A DNA stretch of 64,000 nt from Anaerofilum hominis (GCF_014287275.1 NZ_JACONZ010000002.1:62001-126000); one strand, 5' to 3'; positions 39,200 through 48,843 are shown, counted from the stretch's first letter. Translations and numbers: made by a program. Notes: a model not told the origin generated them from the sequence alone.

Positions 39200-41125
39200 T
39201 CAGCCGCGCGCGTCTGCAGCGCGCACGGTGAGGGGGGTGAAAGGGACGCCGTCGGCGTCAAAAAAGCGGCTGAACACCTCGTAAAACTCAAGGCGCAGCG
39301 CCTGGATGCCCACGATCAGGCCCTCCATGCCCATGACAAAAATGTTGCCGATGACCACCACGACCGGGGCCGCGCCTGCGCCCACCATCTCCGCCAGCGT
39401 CATGACCACGCTCATCATGCCCGCATGGGCCAGCACAAAACCGCCCACACGCAGAAAGCTCATGGTGTTGCTGGCGTAGGTCAGCAGGGTGTCGAACATC
39501 TCAAAAAAGGCGCTCGCAACATATTCGGCCTTGCCGCTCTCCAGCTTGACCTTGTGGTGGTCCACCCACTGGGCCAGCGGCTCTTGAAAATACATCAGCA
39601 AAAACGGGATCACCAGCCCGGCCGCGATAAAGACCGGGGTGAAAAGATTGCGGTCAAGCAGCAGCAGCGAGGCCGCGCCCGCGATGACGGCCCCGTAAAA
39701 GACCAGGCCCGCGATGCCGTTGGAGGAGAAGATCAGCGCGCCCCTGGCCCCGCGCTTGGCCTTGGAGACCAGGCCGAACAGGATGGAGGCCAGGATGACC
39801 ACCACGCCGATGGCGATGGAGCCGATGAGGATGAAATTGGTGTTTTCCGGCGCCAGCACCTCCAGCGGCTTGCCGGAAAGGCCGACGGCCCGGTACAGCG
39901 GGTCGAGCAGATGCTCATAGCCGAAGACGCTGCCGTAGCACAGGCCGAAGAACATCGAAAAGACACCGCAGCGCGCGAGGATGGAGCCCAGGGGCAGCTT
40001 CATGAACCTGGCCATCAAAAGGCCTGCGGCGCACACGCACAGCCCCTGCCCCACGTCGCCGAACATGATGCCGAACAGGATGGAGTAGGTGACGGCCACA
40101 AAACCGGTGGGGTCCACGTCCTTGTAGCTGGGCAGGCCGTACATGGAAACATACATCTCGAACGGCCGCGCGAACCAGTTGTTTTTGAGCCGGATCGGCG
40201 GCGGCACCGGCGCGTCGGCGCTGGCGATGGGGTCTGAGACCTTGCAGTCGCACTCCGCCGTCAGCCGCCCGGTCACCCGCCGGCTCTCGGCCTTGGGCAC
40301 AAAGCCGGACAGATAAAAGGTGCCGCCCATCACCTGGGCGTATTTTTCCATGTCGTAGAGCTGAGACTGCCGGTCCAGCCAGACGCACATGCGGCGGATG
40401 GTGTCCAGGTCCGCGCGGGTCTTGTCCCGGGTGGGGGTGGTCAGCTCTTCGATCTTTGCATTCAGCTGCGCTTCGTGCTCGGCGATCTGGATCAGCGCCT
40501 CGCCCGGCGTGCCGTGGACAAAATCCGGCACCCGCAGCCGCTCAAAATGCAGGCTGGCAAAGATGGCGTCCACCTCGTCCGAGATCTGCTCGGGGGTGAA
40601 ATAAAAGCCCCAATAGTACTCGCCGTCAAAGTCGAACGAGTTAAAGCTGAACTCGCGGTCGGCGTAATAGGGCAGTTTGCGGTACCCCTCTTTGGGCAGG
40701 CGGCCAAAGCGCACCTTGACGTACTGCAGCGAAAAAACGTCGTCCAGGTTGACGTCCATTTTTTCCAGGTGGCGCAGCTGATGGCGGGTGTGGGCGTAGA
40801 GGGTCTTTTCCTCCAGCAGCTCGCTGTGCTTTTCCGCGCTCTGGGCCAGTTTCTGCCGGTAGCCGCCGATCATGCTGCGCACGTCGGCCAGCTCAAAGCT
40901 CTCCAGGGCGGGCGTCTCTCCCCCCTCGGCGTGCAGGTCGGCCAGCAGGCCCTGCGCCTCCCCCAGCAGGGCGGCGTAGGGGTTATCCGACACGTTGGGG
41001 CGAAATTCCTCTTTGCCGGCGGTGTCGGGGTGGAAGCAGGCCAGGTCCGTGAGCACCCCCAGCACCCGCATCAGCTCGCTCTGCGGGCCGTAGATATTGA
41101 TGTACTTCATCTTTTCAATAGCCAA
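39200..41125 (-). CDS. atpI: A/V-type ATPase subunit I (a-type stator)
   Basis: 641 aa. The N-terminal half is a soluble coiled-coil arm (starting AIEKMKYINIYGP), and the C-terminal half has about seven to eight membrane helices, including MFGDVGQGL and LRVGGFVLAHAGMM, the family's conserved helix regions that line the ion path. Start is TTG at 41123-41125 with AGGAGGTAATG upstream. It lies between subunits C and K with short gaps. Confidence 0.95.
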   Translation of the reverse strand: MAIEKMKYINIYGPQSELMRVLGVLTDLACFHPDTAGKEEFRPNVSDNPYAALLGEAQGLLADLHAEGGETPALESFELADVRSMIGGYRQKLAQSAEKHSELLEEKTLYAHTRHQLRHLEKMDVNLDDVFSLQYVKVRFGRLPKEGYRKLPYYADREFSFNSFDFDGEYYWGFYFTPEQISDEVDAIFASLHFERLRVPDFVHGTPGEALIQIAEHEAQLNAKIEELTTPTRDKTRADLDTIRRMCVWLDRQSQLYDMEKYAQVMGGTFYLSGFVPKAESRRVTGRLTAECDCKVSDPIASADAPVPPPIRLKNNWFARPFEMYVSMYGLPSYKDVDPTGFVAVTYSILFGIMFGDVGQGLCVCAAGLLMARFMKLPLGSILARCGVFSMFFGLCYGSVFGYEHLLDPLYRAVGLSGKPLEVLAPENTNFILIGSIAIGVVVILASILFGLVSKAKRGARGALIFSSNGIAGLVFYGAVIAGAASLLLLDRNLFTPVFIAAGLVIPFLLMYFQEPLAQWVDHHKVKLESGKAEYVASAFFEMFDTLLTYASNTMSFLRVGGFVLAHAGMMSVVMTLAEMVGAGAAPVVVVIGNIFVMGMEGLIVGIQALRLEFYEVFSRFFDADGVPFTPLTVRAADARG

Positions 41126-41167
41126 AAAACATTACCTCCTCAGGGGCGGAACAGACGTCCGGCGCCG

Positions 41168-42208
41168 TTAATATTTTAAGAGGACGCGGATGTCCGCCGG
41201 GTCCATACCGTAGCGGACGCCCTCGATGATGGTGATGAGATTGCCGCGCTCGATCCTGGCCAGCAGCAGCACGGCGGCCAGCACCGTGCCCGGCGAAGAG
41301 GAAAAGCGCAGGATGCGCGCCGAGACCTGGTAGAGATGCCTCCAGGCGCAGGCAGAGGAATTCTCGCGCTCAAAATCACCGTAGGCGCGGTCATAGCCGT
41401 AGCCCTTATAAACGGCCGCCAGCTCTTTCAGGCCGCGGGCGCGGGCCATCTCCTGCAGGCGGCGGGGCGGGATCTCGCAGTTCACCGGCAGCAGCAGCGC
41501 CTCAATCTCGGCGGCGGAATAGCTGTCCGGGAAAAAAGCCTTGATGCGGTAGATGATGTCCAGATTGTAGATCTCGGCCTCGCGGGTGAACAGTTCGCGC
41601 ACGCCGGCGGCCTCCCGCCTGCTGAAAGTCCGGTCGACCAGCGCCAGGGCGGTCTCGTAATAATAGCCGCGCAGCGCCCGCTCGCAGGCGGCGTAATCGA
41701 ACCGGGCGGGGGAGGACAGCAGCGGCAGCAGCAGCCTGTGGTAAGGCGTGTGCGCCACCGCCTGCAGGATGTCGGCAAAGCTGCGGGCGCGGGCCAGGGC
41801 CAGCAGGTCAAAACAGGTCTGGCCGGCCAGAAAGCTGGGCAGACGGGCGATATAGTCCCCCGGGCTGCCGGTGGCCAGCAGATGAAGGGCGTAAAGCAGC
41901 TCCTGCACCTCGCAGTCCACGATGAAAAAATGGGCGAAGCTGCCGGAAGAAAAGTCATAGCGGCGCAGCGCTTCATATTTATAATAGATGTCGCGGGAGA
42001 GCAGCTCCTCCAGACGCCGGCGGTGGATGTGGGTGTCCTGGATGCCGGAAAGGCTGTCGCGGAAACAGGGATGGTTTTTGAGATAAGCGCCGATCTCCGC
42101 GACGCTGCGCTTGTGCATCAGCTCGTCATACTCCCGCTCGGTCAGCTGGTGCGCGAAGAGGCCGCGCGCCTTGGGGATCAGCGCCAGCGAGGACTTTTTC
42201 TGCAGCAT
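41168..42208 (-). CDS. atpC: A/V-type ATPase subunit C (d-type)
   Basis: 346 aa mostly helical protein that caps the c ring and holds the central stalk. It has the family pattern YKYEALRRYDF near the first quarter and repeated helical lobes with Arg/Leu-rich helices; it ends in IEGVRYGMDPADIRVLLKY. Identified by size, composition and operon position between H and I. AAGGAGG lies 7 bases before the ATG. Confidence 0.9.
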   Translation of the reverse strand: MLQKKSSLALIPKARGLFAHQLTEREYDELMHKRSVAEIGAYLKNHPCFRDSLSGIQDTHIHRRRLEELLSRDIYYKYEALRRYDFSSGSFAHFFIVDCEVQELLYALHLLATGSPGDYIARLPSFLAGQTCFDLLALARARSFADILQAVAHTPYHRLLLPLLSSPARFDYAACERALRGYYYETALALVDRTFSRREAAGVRELFTREAEIYNLDIIYRIKAFFPDSYSAAEIEALLLPVNCEIPPRRLQEMARARGLKELAAVYKGYGYDRAYGDFERENSSACAWRHLYQVSARILRFSSSPGTVLAAVLLLARIERGNLITIIEGVRYGMDPADIRVLLKY

Positions 42209-42293
42209 GAGACCACCTCCTTACAGAATGGATCTGGCGGCCCGGCCGCCGGAGGGCAAAAGAGACGAACCCGGCGCGGGTCGTCTCTGGGGT

Positions 42294-42605
42294 TCAAACA
42301 GTGATGATATTGCGCAGCATCTCGTCCGCCCAGGCGGCGCGGCGGGCCTCGAATTCGTCGGAGAGGGCCTTGCGGCGGGCGGTGAAGTCCGTTTCCTCCG
42401 CGGCGTCGATGCGGGCGATCTCCGCCTGCTCGCTCTCGTCCAGCCGCTCGCCGGCCCGGGCAAAGCTGCTGCGGTAGCTTTCAGCGGCCTGGGCCTTTTG
42501 CTCCCGGGTCTCGCGCAGGATAGCCTCGCGCTTGGACGCGGCCTTTTCAACGATCACGCGGGCCTTTTTGTCGGCGGCGATGATGCTTTCGATCAGTTTT
42601 TCCAT
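42294..42605 (-). CDS. A/V-type ATPase subunit H/G (peripheral stalk)
   Basis: 103 aa, one long charged helix (IIAADKKARVIVEKAASKREAIL, then REQKAQAAESYR), the expected partner of subunit E in the stator. First gene of the operon. ATG at 42603-42605 has GGGAGGTGCC upstream. Position rather than strong sequence motifs supports the name. Confidence 0.85.
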   Translation of the reverse strand: MEKLIESIIAADKKARVIVEKAASKREAILRETREQKAQAAESYRSSFARAGERLDESEQAEIARIDAAEETDFTARRKALSDEFEARRAAWADEMLRNIITV

Positions 42606-42700
42606 GCGGGCACCTCCCGGCAGCCGCCCGGACCGGAAAACAGCGGTTGCCAACTATTGATAATAAATAAAAATTGACTTATTGCCTGAAAGCGATCTCT

Positions 42701-42729
42701 ATTATAGTCTCTATGGAATCGGTTTTCAA
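42701..42729 (-). promoter_or_regulatory. Promoter of the A/V-ATPase operon
   Basis: Minus-strand TTGAAA (42724-42729), 17 bases, TATAAT (42701-42706), giving a roughly 90-base AT-rich leader before the subunit H gene. Confidence 0.85.
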
Positions 42730-43050
42730 GGGAACGAGTTGCCAAATAAATGCCATATACCTATCGTGAAACTGGGAAAAACAAATAAAAATGCGGCTCC
42801 CATGACCGGGCTGTCCTGAGAGGTGAAAAAATCGTTTCCACAAACAAGGAGATCCCGGGCACGAAACGCTCTTTCCGCAGCCCCGGCGCGGGGGGAGCCA
42901 AAGCGCGCAGAGACGCTCCGCCGGCTTGCAGACCTTTCAGCGGACCGCCGCGGCTCTTTCGCCGCCCTCCGGCGCGCAGAGGGCGGCGGGGCGCGCCGGG
43001 GGATGCTGTTTGCCTGGGAAAAGACGGGACAAGGACGGCGCGGAAAAAAG
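42730..43050. other. Gene-free spacer
   Basis: About 320 bases between the ATPase promoter and the next terminator; open frames are random GC-rich reading. Nothing recognised. Confidence 0.5.
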
Positions 43051-43097
43051 AAAAAATCAGCGGCTGGACGCGCCGGGGCGCGTCTCCGCTGATTTTT
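43051..43097 (-). terminator. Terminator of the hydroxyacid dehydrogenase operon
   Basis: AAAAATCAGCGG / CCGCTGATTTTT outer stem with an inner GACGCGCC/GGCGCGTC stem; T-rich on both sides. Confidence 0.85.
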
Positions 43098-43258
43098 AAC
43101 GACAGGGAACAGGGCAGGCGGTCCGCCCGGAGGCGAGGCTGGGCCTGTGTCCGCGGGCCGCGCCGGTAAGGCGGCCGCTTCGGGCGGTGCAGAGCGCTGG
43201 GGCACGGCGGCCGCGCCCTGCTTTTTTACGGTGCGGGCCGCGGTGCGGCGCGCGGAAG

Positions 43259-44218
43259 TCAGGTGACCAGATTTTGCGGCTGCCCGGCAAGATAGCTGCG
43301 GAAGTTGTCGGTCACGATGGCGGCCAGCCGGTCCAGAGATTCCCGCGTGGCCCAGGCGATGTGCGGGGTGATCAGGGCGTTGTCGCAGCCCAGCAGCGGG
43401 TTGTCCGGCCGGATGGGCTCCGCCCCCACCACGTCGGCCCCAAAAAAGCCGAGCCGGCCGCTGTGCAGGGCGCGGGCCACAGCCGCGTCGTCCACCAGTG
43501 CGCCGCGGGCCGTGTTGATGAGGATGGCGCCGGGCTTCATCTCCGCCAGCGTGTCGTCGCAGATCATCCCCCGGGTCTGGGGAGAAGCGGGACAGTGCAG
43601 GGTGACGACGTCGCTGGCCGCCAGCAGCTCGTTCAGGGATAAAAAATCCACCCCGTCGCCCAGGTAGGCGTCCCGCACGGTGCGGGTGTGGGCGAGTACC
43701 TTCATGCCGAAGCCCTGCGCGATGCGCGCCACCGCCCGGCCGATCTCCCCGTAGCCGACGATGCCCAGCGTCTTGCCGAACAGCTCCCGCTGGGGGGTGA
43801 CGCCGTACTCCGGGCGGATATCGGTCTGCCAGCAGCCGCCTTTCACCGCGCGGTAATAGCGGTCGGGACACTGGCAGATGGAGAGCAGCAGGGAAAAGAC
43901 GTGCTGTGCCACCGAGTGGGTGGAATACCCGGGCACATTGGCCACCGGTACATTATGGCGGCGGCAGGCGTCCAGGTCCAGGCTGTCGGTGCCGGTGGCG
44001 GTCAGGCCGATCCATTTCACATTGGGACAGGCGTCCAGCACCGCGTCGTCGATCCAGGTCTTGTTGACCACGACAAAGTCGGCGTCGCCGATGCGCGCGG
44101 CGGCCTCCTCATAGGGGGTGCGGGGCCAGGCCGCAAAGCTGTCCACCAGCGCGCGTAGCGGCGACCAGTCGAGATCGCCCTCCTGCATGGCGTAAGAGTC
44201 GAGAAGGACCAGTTTCAT
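43259..44218 (-). CDS. D-2-hydroxyacid dehydrogenase (glycerate dehydrogenase-like)
   Basis: 319 aa NAD-dependent enzyme. The dinucleotide motif is VGYGEIG near 148-154. Catalytic residues fit Arg in INTARGALVD, Glu in VVGAEP and His in ITPHIAW. The closest functional guess is hydroxypyruvate reductase/glycerate dehydrogenase because of overall layout, but the substrate loop is not diagnostic. AAGGAGGAATC precedes the ATG. It follows a GNAT gene by 57 bases on the same strand, likely in one operon ending at the 43051 terminator. Confidence 0.92.
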   Translation of the reverse strand: MKLVLLDSYAMQEGDLDWSPLRALVDSFAAWPRTPYEEAAARIGDADFVVVNKTWIDDAVLDACPNVKWIGLTATGTDSLDLDACRRHNVPVANVPGYSTHSVAQHVFSLLLSICQCPDRYYRAVKGGCWQTDIRPEYGVTPQRELFGKTLGIVGYGEIGRAVARIAQGFGMKVLAHTRTVRDAYLGDGVDFLSLNELLAASDVVTLHCPASPQTRGMICDDTLAEMKPGAILINTARGALVDDAAVARALHSGRLGFFGADVVGAEPIRPDNPLLGCDNALITPHIAWATRESLDRLAAIVTDNFRSYLAGQPQNLVT

Positions 44219-44275
44219 GAGAGATTCCTCCTTTGGGTGGGGACGGCCGCAGCCGCCCCGCCGTTTCGGCGCCTC

Positions 44276-44950
44276 TCAGCGGGTGAGGAGAAGCTCTTCT
44301 CCGTCCGCCGAGAGGGCGGTCCCGCGCCATCCCTCTTCCAGGCGGCGGCCGAGCAGCCTCGTCTCAGAAAAGGGACAGCGCAGGGCTGCCGGGTCCCCCC
44401 TATTATAAATAGTTTCCCCCTGGGGCGCAAGCGCAAAAATAAAACAGGCGCACAGGCGCAGCATCGGCCGCAGCGCCGTCAGCAGGTAGCCCGCGTCGAA
44501 AAAAGGCCCCAGCGGCGGCGCGTTTTTGACCGGGACCGCGGCCAGCAGCCCGCCGTCCCGCCCGGCACCGAGCGCCCGGTCCGCGGCGGCGGCCAGCAGC
44601 GCGGCGGTGAGGGCGGCGGGGTCCTCTGCGCCGGGGGCCAGGGCCAGGTCGCAGACCAGGGAGGCCCGGCCCGGTTCAGGGAGCCCCGCCAGAGGGACGA
44701 GCTCCGCGGCCGCAAGGCAGGGGCGGCAGGCCGCGTCCAGCGGCAGCAGGGTGACGGCGCCGGCCAGCGCCCGCCCCTCGAAAACGCCCCAGATCTCGCC
44801 CAGGTGCAGATCGTCCTCCAGTTCGGCCCCGGTGGGCTGGGCGGTGGGGGCAAAGCAGGAGCGCTGCAGCTCGGCGAGGTCGCCGCGGTCGGAGGACAGC
44901 AGGCGGCGGCAGCTGAAGCGCGGGGGCAGCGGGCGGCGGGTCGTTTGCAT
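44276..44950 (-). CDS. GNAT-like acetyltransferase
   Basis: 224 aa. The central part reads SLVCDLALAPGAEDPAALTAALL, which matches the GNAT V-motif and acetyl-CoA loop region in a degenerate form (no clear QxxGxG/A). The flanking ELEDDLHLGEIWGVFEGRALAGAVTL fits the first strands of the fold. The assignment is therefore moderate. AAAGGATGATC precedes the ATG. It is upstream of the hydroxyacid dehydrogenase and probably cotranscribed; substrate unknown. Confidence 0.6.
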   Translation of the reverse strand: MQTTRRPLPPRFSCRRLLSSDRGDLAELQRSCFAPTAQPTGAELEDDLHLGEIWGVFEGRALAGAVTLLPLDAACRPCLAAAELVPLAGLPEPGRASLVCDLALAPGAEDPAALTAALLAAAADRALGAGRDGGLLAAVPVKNAPPLGPFFDAGYLLTALRPMLRLCACFIFALAPQGETIYNRGDPAALRCPFSETRLLGRRLEEGWRGTALSADGEELLLTR

Positions 44951-45195
44951 GGCGGGATCATCCTTTCAGCGGGGAAAAGTCCGGCGCGCAGCGCCGGTTT
45001 ATCCTTCAGTGTATGCGAAAAGGAAAGCAAAAATGAGAGAAAAAACGCGCCGGGGCACAGAAAGATCAGCGCCGGCTCACCGGCGCGGCGCAGACGGACA
45101 GGCGGGCAAAACAGGAGAAGAGCGCGGGAAAAGACTGCGCTGCAGGCGCGGCGGCGGGTCCGAGGTTGCGGCTTCGCGCTTCCCGCTCCCTGTCG
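44951..45195. other. Gene-free upstream region
   Basis: It contains AGGAAAGCAAAAATGAGAG and other AT-richer words likely to belong to the GNAT gene promoter, and a GCGCCGG/CCGGCGC hairpin near 45068-45090. No gene. Confidence 0.4.
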
Positions 45196-45760
45196 TGTCC
45201 CGCCGAATAAGGCCGCCCGCCCTGCGGATGTAACTTGGCTCCCCGCTGCGCCCCCGCCGGGCAAAGATGGCCGGCCTGCGAATACAGGTTAGCGTTCCCT
45301 TTGTGCCCTGCCAGACAAAACCGCCCGGCCCTCGGTGCGGGGAGGAAGAGATATCGGCGCGCAGCGGGCTTAGGGGGTATTTGTGGGCGCCGAGGCGCGA
45401 AGAAAGTACGCCGTACCCCTGAGCGGCGGCTGGTGGTCTGCGGACGCGGCTTGGCGCTCCTGTTGTGCCTCTCGGGCAAAAAGGCGGCCGGCCTGCGAAT
45501 ACAGGTTAGCGTTCCCTTTGTGCCCTGCCAGACAAAACCGCCCGGCCCTCGGTGCGGGGAGGAAGATATCGGCGCGCAGCGGGCGTAGGGGGTATTTGTG
45601 GGCTCCGAGGCGCGAAGAAAGTGCACCGCACCCCTGAACGACGCCTGGTGGTCTGCGGATGCGGCTTGGCGCCTCTCGCTGTGTCCCGCCGAATAAGGCG
45701 CCCGTCCTGCGGATGTAACTTGGCTCCCCGCTGTGCCCCGCCGGGCAAAGGTGGCCGGCC
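45196..45760. repeat. Composite direct-repeat block P-Q-R-Q-R-P
   Basis: Module P (45196-45276 and 45682-45760) starts TGTCCCGCCGAATAAGG and ends GGCAAAG(A/G)TGGCCGGCC. Module Q starts GGCCGGCCTGCGAATACAGG at 45269 and again at 45486, 217 bases apart, and runs through CTCGGTGCGGGGAGGAAG. Module R (GGGGGTATTTGTGGGC ... CTTGGCGC) follows each Q. Long frames across it reflect the repeats, not a protein. Confidence 0.9.
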
Positions 45761-46018
45761 CGCGGCGGGGGGGGGGAGACTTTTGTCCCGCGTTGTCCGG
45801 CCCCGGGCAGGGACGCCTGCGGCGCTGGGGGTGCTCCGCAAACGGGAAAATTTATTTTGAAAAGATCGTCCTCTCTCCGCTGCAGCGGCTCTGCCCCCTT
45901 TTTTCGCGGCAGCCGGAGGGGAACGCCGCCGCCCTTGCCGCCTGCCCGCAGCTCCCCCGCTCCGGCGGTTCCGGCGGGGCGGGCCATCGGGGCGCGCCGG
46001 ACGGGTGTCCTTTTTCGG
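45761..46018. other. Gene-free spacer before the AI-2E-type gene
   Basis: GC-rich sequence without ribosome sites or recognised elements. Confidence 0.4.
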
Positions 46019-46047
46019 TGGATTTTTGAGCGGCCATGGTATATAAT
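46019..46047 (+). promoter_or_regulatory. Promoter of the AI-2E-type operon
   Basis: TATAAT at 46042-46047, with a weak TGGATT 17 bases upstream; about 70 bases of leader. Confidence 0.6.
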
Positions 46048-46115
46048 GTCTTTAAGCCTGTCCGGCCCGGCTTTAAGGGCGCTGCAAGAGGGACGGGGAG
46101 AAAGGGGACGCGCAG

Positions 46116-47294
46116 TTGAAAGAAAAAAACAAATGGCTGTGGAGCCACCGCACGCTGGCAAATCTGTTTGTGGTGCTGGTGGGGATCGCGTTCTATCTCT
46201 GCCTGTCGAATTTTGATCTGGTGCGCGGCAAGGTGGCTGAGGTCGTCAAGATCTTCACCCCTTTCATCGCGGGTTTCGCGCTGGCCTATCTGCTCAATCT
46301 GCCCATGCGCTTTTTTGAGCGCCGGGTCTTTCGCCGTTTCCGGGCCCGGCGGGGCCTTGCCATCCTCGCCTCCTACCTGCTGGCCGGCGTGGTGCTGGCG
46401 GTGCTGTTGGGGCTGGTGCTGCCGCAGCTGGTGCAAAGCGTCATGGCGCTGGCTGCCAATGTGCCCATCTATCTGCGCAACCTCAACGAACTGCTTGATT
46501 TTGTGATCGACAAGTTCCATGTGGACGAGGAGATCGTCTCCCAACTGGGGATGACCTATAAAGAGATCGTGCAGAAGCTCACGGCCATTGTCACTGCGGC
46601 GGCGCCGCAGCTGCTCAATTTCTCGGTGGCGCTGGGCAGCGGCGTGGTCACCGGGCTCACCGCCCTGATCAGCTCCATCTATATGCTGGCGGGCAAGGAC
46701 AAATTGATTTTCCAGCTCAAAAAAGTGGTCTACGCGCTGATGCCCACCCCCAAAGCCAAGCGCTTTCTCAGCGTCTGCGGCCATGCAAACGGGGTGTTTG
46801 CGGGCTTTATCAACGGCAAGCTGATCGACAGCGCCATCATCGGGGTGCTGTGTTTTGTGTGCATGAGCCTGCTGCGCATGCCGCTGGCCCTGCTCATCAG
46901 CGCGGTGGTGGGGGCCACCAATGTGATCCCGTTCTTTGGCCCTTTCATCGGCGCGATCCCCAGCGTCATGATCCTGCTGATTGTGGACCCCTGGAGCGCG
47001 CTCTGGTTCTGCATCCTCATCATCCTGCTGCAGCAGTTCGACGGCAATATCCTGGGGCCCAAGATCCTGGGGGACTCCACCGGGCTGTCGGCCATCTGGG
47101 TGCTGGTGGCCATCATCGTGGGCGGCGGGCTGTTCGGGTTTGCGGGCATGCTGCTGGGGGTGCCGGCTTTTGCGGTGCTCTACAGCCTGTCCAGTGATTT
47201 TATCGCCGCCAGGCTGGCGGCCCGGGGCGTGGACGCCGCCGGGGAACCCCTGCAGCCCCCGCAGGAGAAAACAGAAGAGGAGAGGGCCCAATGA
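46116..47294 (+). CDS. AI-2E-family (TqsA/PerM-like) permease
   Basis: 392 aa, seven to eight membrane helices with a soluble helical insert at about 115-150. The family core is seen in the last third: VVGATNVIPFFGPFIGAIP, LLQQFDGNILGPKILGD and VGGGLFGFAGMLLGVPAFA. Family members include autoinducer-2 and Na/H antiporter-like exporters; the substrate here is unknown. Start is TTG at 46116 with AAAGGGG upstream. The 3' end overlaps the next gene by ATGA. Confidence 0.93.
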   Translation: MKEKNKWLWSHRTLANLFVVLVGIAFYLCLSNFDLVRGKVAEVVKIFTPFIAGFALAYLLNLPMRFFERRVFRRFRARRGLAILASYLLAGVVLAVLLGLVLPQLVQSVMALAANVPIYLRNLNELLDFVIDKFHVDEEIVSQLGMTYKEIVQKLTAIVTAAAPQLLNFSVALGSGVVTGLTALISSIYMLAGKDKLIFQLKKVVYALMPTPKAKRFLSVCGHANGVFAGFINGKLIDSAIIGVLCFVCMSLLRMPLALLISAVVGATNVIPFFGPFIGAIPSVMILLIVDPWSALWFCILIILLQQFDGNILGPKILGDSTGLSAIWVLVAIIVGGGLFGFAGMLLGVPAFAVLYSLSSDFIAARLAARGVDAAGEPLQPPQEKTEEERAQ

Positions 47295-47788
47295 AAAGCA
47301 AAAGAAGGGCTCTGCTGAAAATCGTGGGCGCGCTGGTGCTGGTGGGGGTCGCGGCGCTGGCGAGCCTGCTCATCAAGGAGACCATCGACTCCACCGACCC
47401 GGAGAATAACCTGCCGCTGATAGAGGCGTCGGTGGGGTACACCAAACTCAACGTGGTGCGGGCAAATTTTGAGTGGAACTATATCACCCGCAAGGTGCGC
47501 GGGCCCGGGCTTTCGGCCGAAAGCGGCGACGTGCCCTTTGCCCCGCTGGACGTGATTCCCGACTCCAAGCTGGTGGTGGTGATGAGCGACCCCAATTATC
47601 TGTCGATCCGCGTCTCCCGCGCCGACGCGATGTACGACGCCGATTATATCGAGATCTACGGGGACGTGTTCACCCCCAAAACGCCGGGCGTTTACTATTA
47701 TAAGATCGAGGTCAGTTACAAAAAGGGGAGCCTGCTGTATTACACTGCGGTGCGGGTGCAGGACCCGAATCAACTGACGGTGGGCTGA
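47291..47788 (+). CDS. Membrane-anchored extracytoplasmic protein of unknown function
   Basis: 165 aa. One N-terminal membrane helix (about residues 8-28) is followed by a likely beta-sandwich domain with alternating hydrophobic strands (KLVVVMSDP, YLSIRVSRADAMYDADYIEIYGD, GVYYYKIEVSYKKGSLLYYTAVRV read as separate strands). No conserved catalytic motif is visible and I do not recognise the family. Its ATG overlaps the stop of the AI-2E-type permease (ATGA), so the two are made together; it may be an accessory of that permease. A strong terminator follows. Confidence 0.8.
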   Translation: MKSKRRALLKIVGALVLVGVAALASLLIKETIDSTDPENNLPLIEASVGYTKLNVVRANFEWNYITRKVRGPGLSAESGDVPFAPLDVIPDSKLVVVMSDPNYLSIRVSRADAMYDADYIEIYGDVFTPKTPGVYYYKIEVSYKKGSLLYYTAVRVQDPNQLTVG

Positions 47789-47813
47789 ACAGCCGGCGCT
47801 GCTGCCGGGTGTG

Positions 47814-47852
47814 AAAAAGCGGCGGCGGCCGGGCGGCGGCCGCCGCTTTTTC
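47814..47852 (+). terminator. Terminator of the AI-2E-type operon
   Basis: AAAAAGCGGCGGC pairs with GCCGCCGCTTTTT, 25 bases past the stop. Confidence 0.9.
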
Positions 47853-48057
47853 TGTTTCCGGGCGGCGGAAAAGACTCCTGCCGGCGCTCCCCGCCAGCGC
47901 CCCGCGCCGCGCGCGCCCGGAGCGGGATACCCCTGCGGCGGCGCGCGCGGCAAAGCGGAGAAGATTTTGCCGCAAAACCGCGATTTTCGTTGAAAACTGT
48001 GCTACAATAGAAAACGATCTTTCCGCCAAAGGGGCGGGTGATAAGGAGTTGTGGTGG

Positions 48058-48738
48058 ATGGGAAAAAATTATGCGGTGCGGATGGTGCGGCTGCTGTTCG
48101 GCCTGGCACTGTTCGGCTTTGGCTGTTATCTGAGCATCCAGGCCAACATCGGGCTTGCCCCGTGGGACGCCTTTTCCATGGGGTTTGCAAATCTGACGGG
48201 CCAGTCTTACGGGAATATGACGGTGCTCACCGGGCTGGGCATCCTGGTGGTGGACTGCCTGCTGGGGGAAAAGATCGGCGTTGCCACGGTGCTCAACACG
48301 CTGCTGGTGGGCAAGTTTGTGGACCTGTTCGACGCACTGGGGCTGGTGCCCCGGCTGAACAATTTTTTTGCGGGCGTAGCGCTGCTGCTGGCGGGGCAGG
48401 TGGTGCTCTGCCTGGGCAGCTATTTCTATATCGGCGCGGCGATGGGCTGCGGCCCGCGCGACTCTCTGATGGTCGGCGTGGGCAAAAAACTGTCCCGGCT
48501 GCCCATCGGCCTGGTGCGCGGCGGGGTGGAAGCCGCGGCCCTGCTGGTGGGCTGGCTCATGGGGGCAAAGGTGGGCCTTGGCACCGTGATCGCGGTGTTC
48601 GGCATCGGCTTTTTGCTGGAGACGACGTTCCGGCTGCTGCATTTTGACGTCAAGGCGGTCGCGCATGAAAACCTGTTTGAGACGGCCCGGCGCCTTTTTG
48701 GAAAAGAGAGCGCCCGGGGGCCGGACGCGGAGGGGTAG
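48058..48738 (+). CDS. YczE/YitT-like membrane protein
   Basis: 226 aa, about five to six hydrophobic segments. It begins VRLLFGLALFGFGCYLSIQANIGLAPWD and has IGAAMGCGPRDSLMVG, the glycine/proline pattern of YczE-type (DUF6198) proteins, whose function is not known. ATG at 48058 has AAGGAG 9 bases upstream; TTG three codons earlier is too close to the ribosome site. The -10 is TACAAT at 48003-48008 with no good -35. A second member of this family lies at 60 kb before a BMP transporter. Confidence 0.85.
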   Translation: MGKNYAVRMVRLLFGLALFGFGCYLSIQANIGLAPWDAFSMGFANLTGQSYGNMTVLTGLGILVVDCLLGEKIGVATVLNTLLVGKFVDLFDALGLVPRLNNFFAGVALLLAGQVVLCLGSYFYIGAAMGCGPRDSLMVGVGKKLSRLPIGLVRGGVEAAALLVGWLMGAKVGLGTVIAVFGIGFLLETTFRLLHFDVKAVAHENLFETARRLFGKESARGPDAEG

Positions 48739-48843
48739 GCTTTTGCACAAAGCTTTCCGCGCGCGTTCCAGCGGGAAGAAAGGGCCAAAGCACCCACGGT
48801 CTCCGCGGGCGGCGCCGGCGGGGACCTGCAGGGACGACAGCGC

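Noticed and set aside
45066-46161. Long minus-strand frames with repeated peptide blocks
   Set aside because: The repetition comes from the P-Q-R DNA repeats; frames lack ribosome sites, are Arg/Pro-rich and overlap one another.
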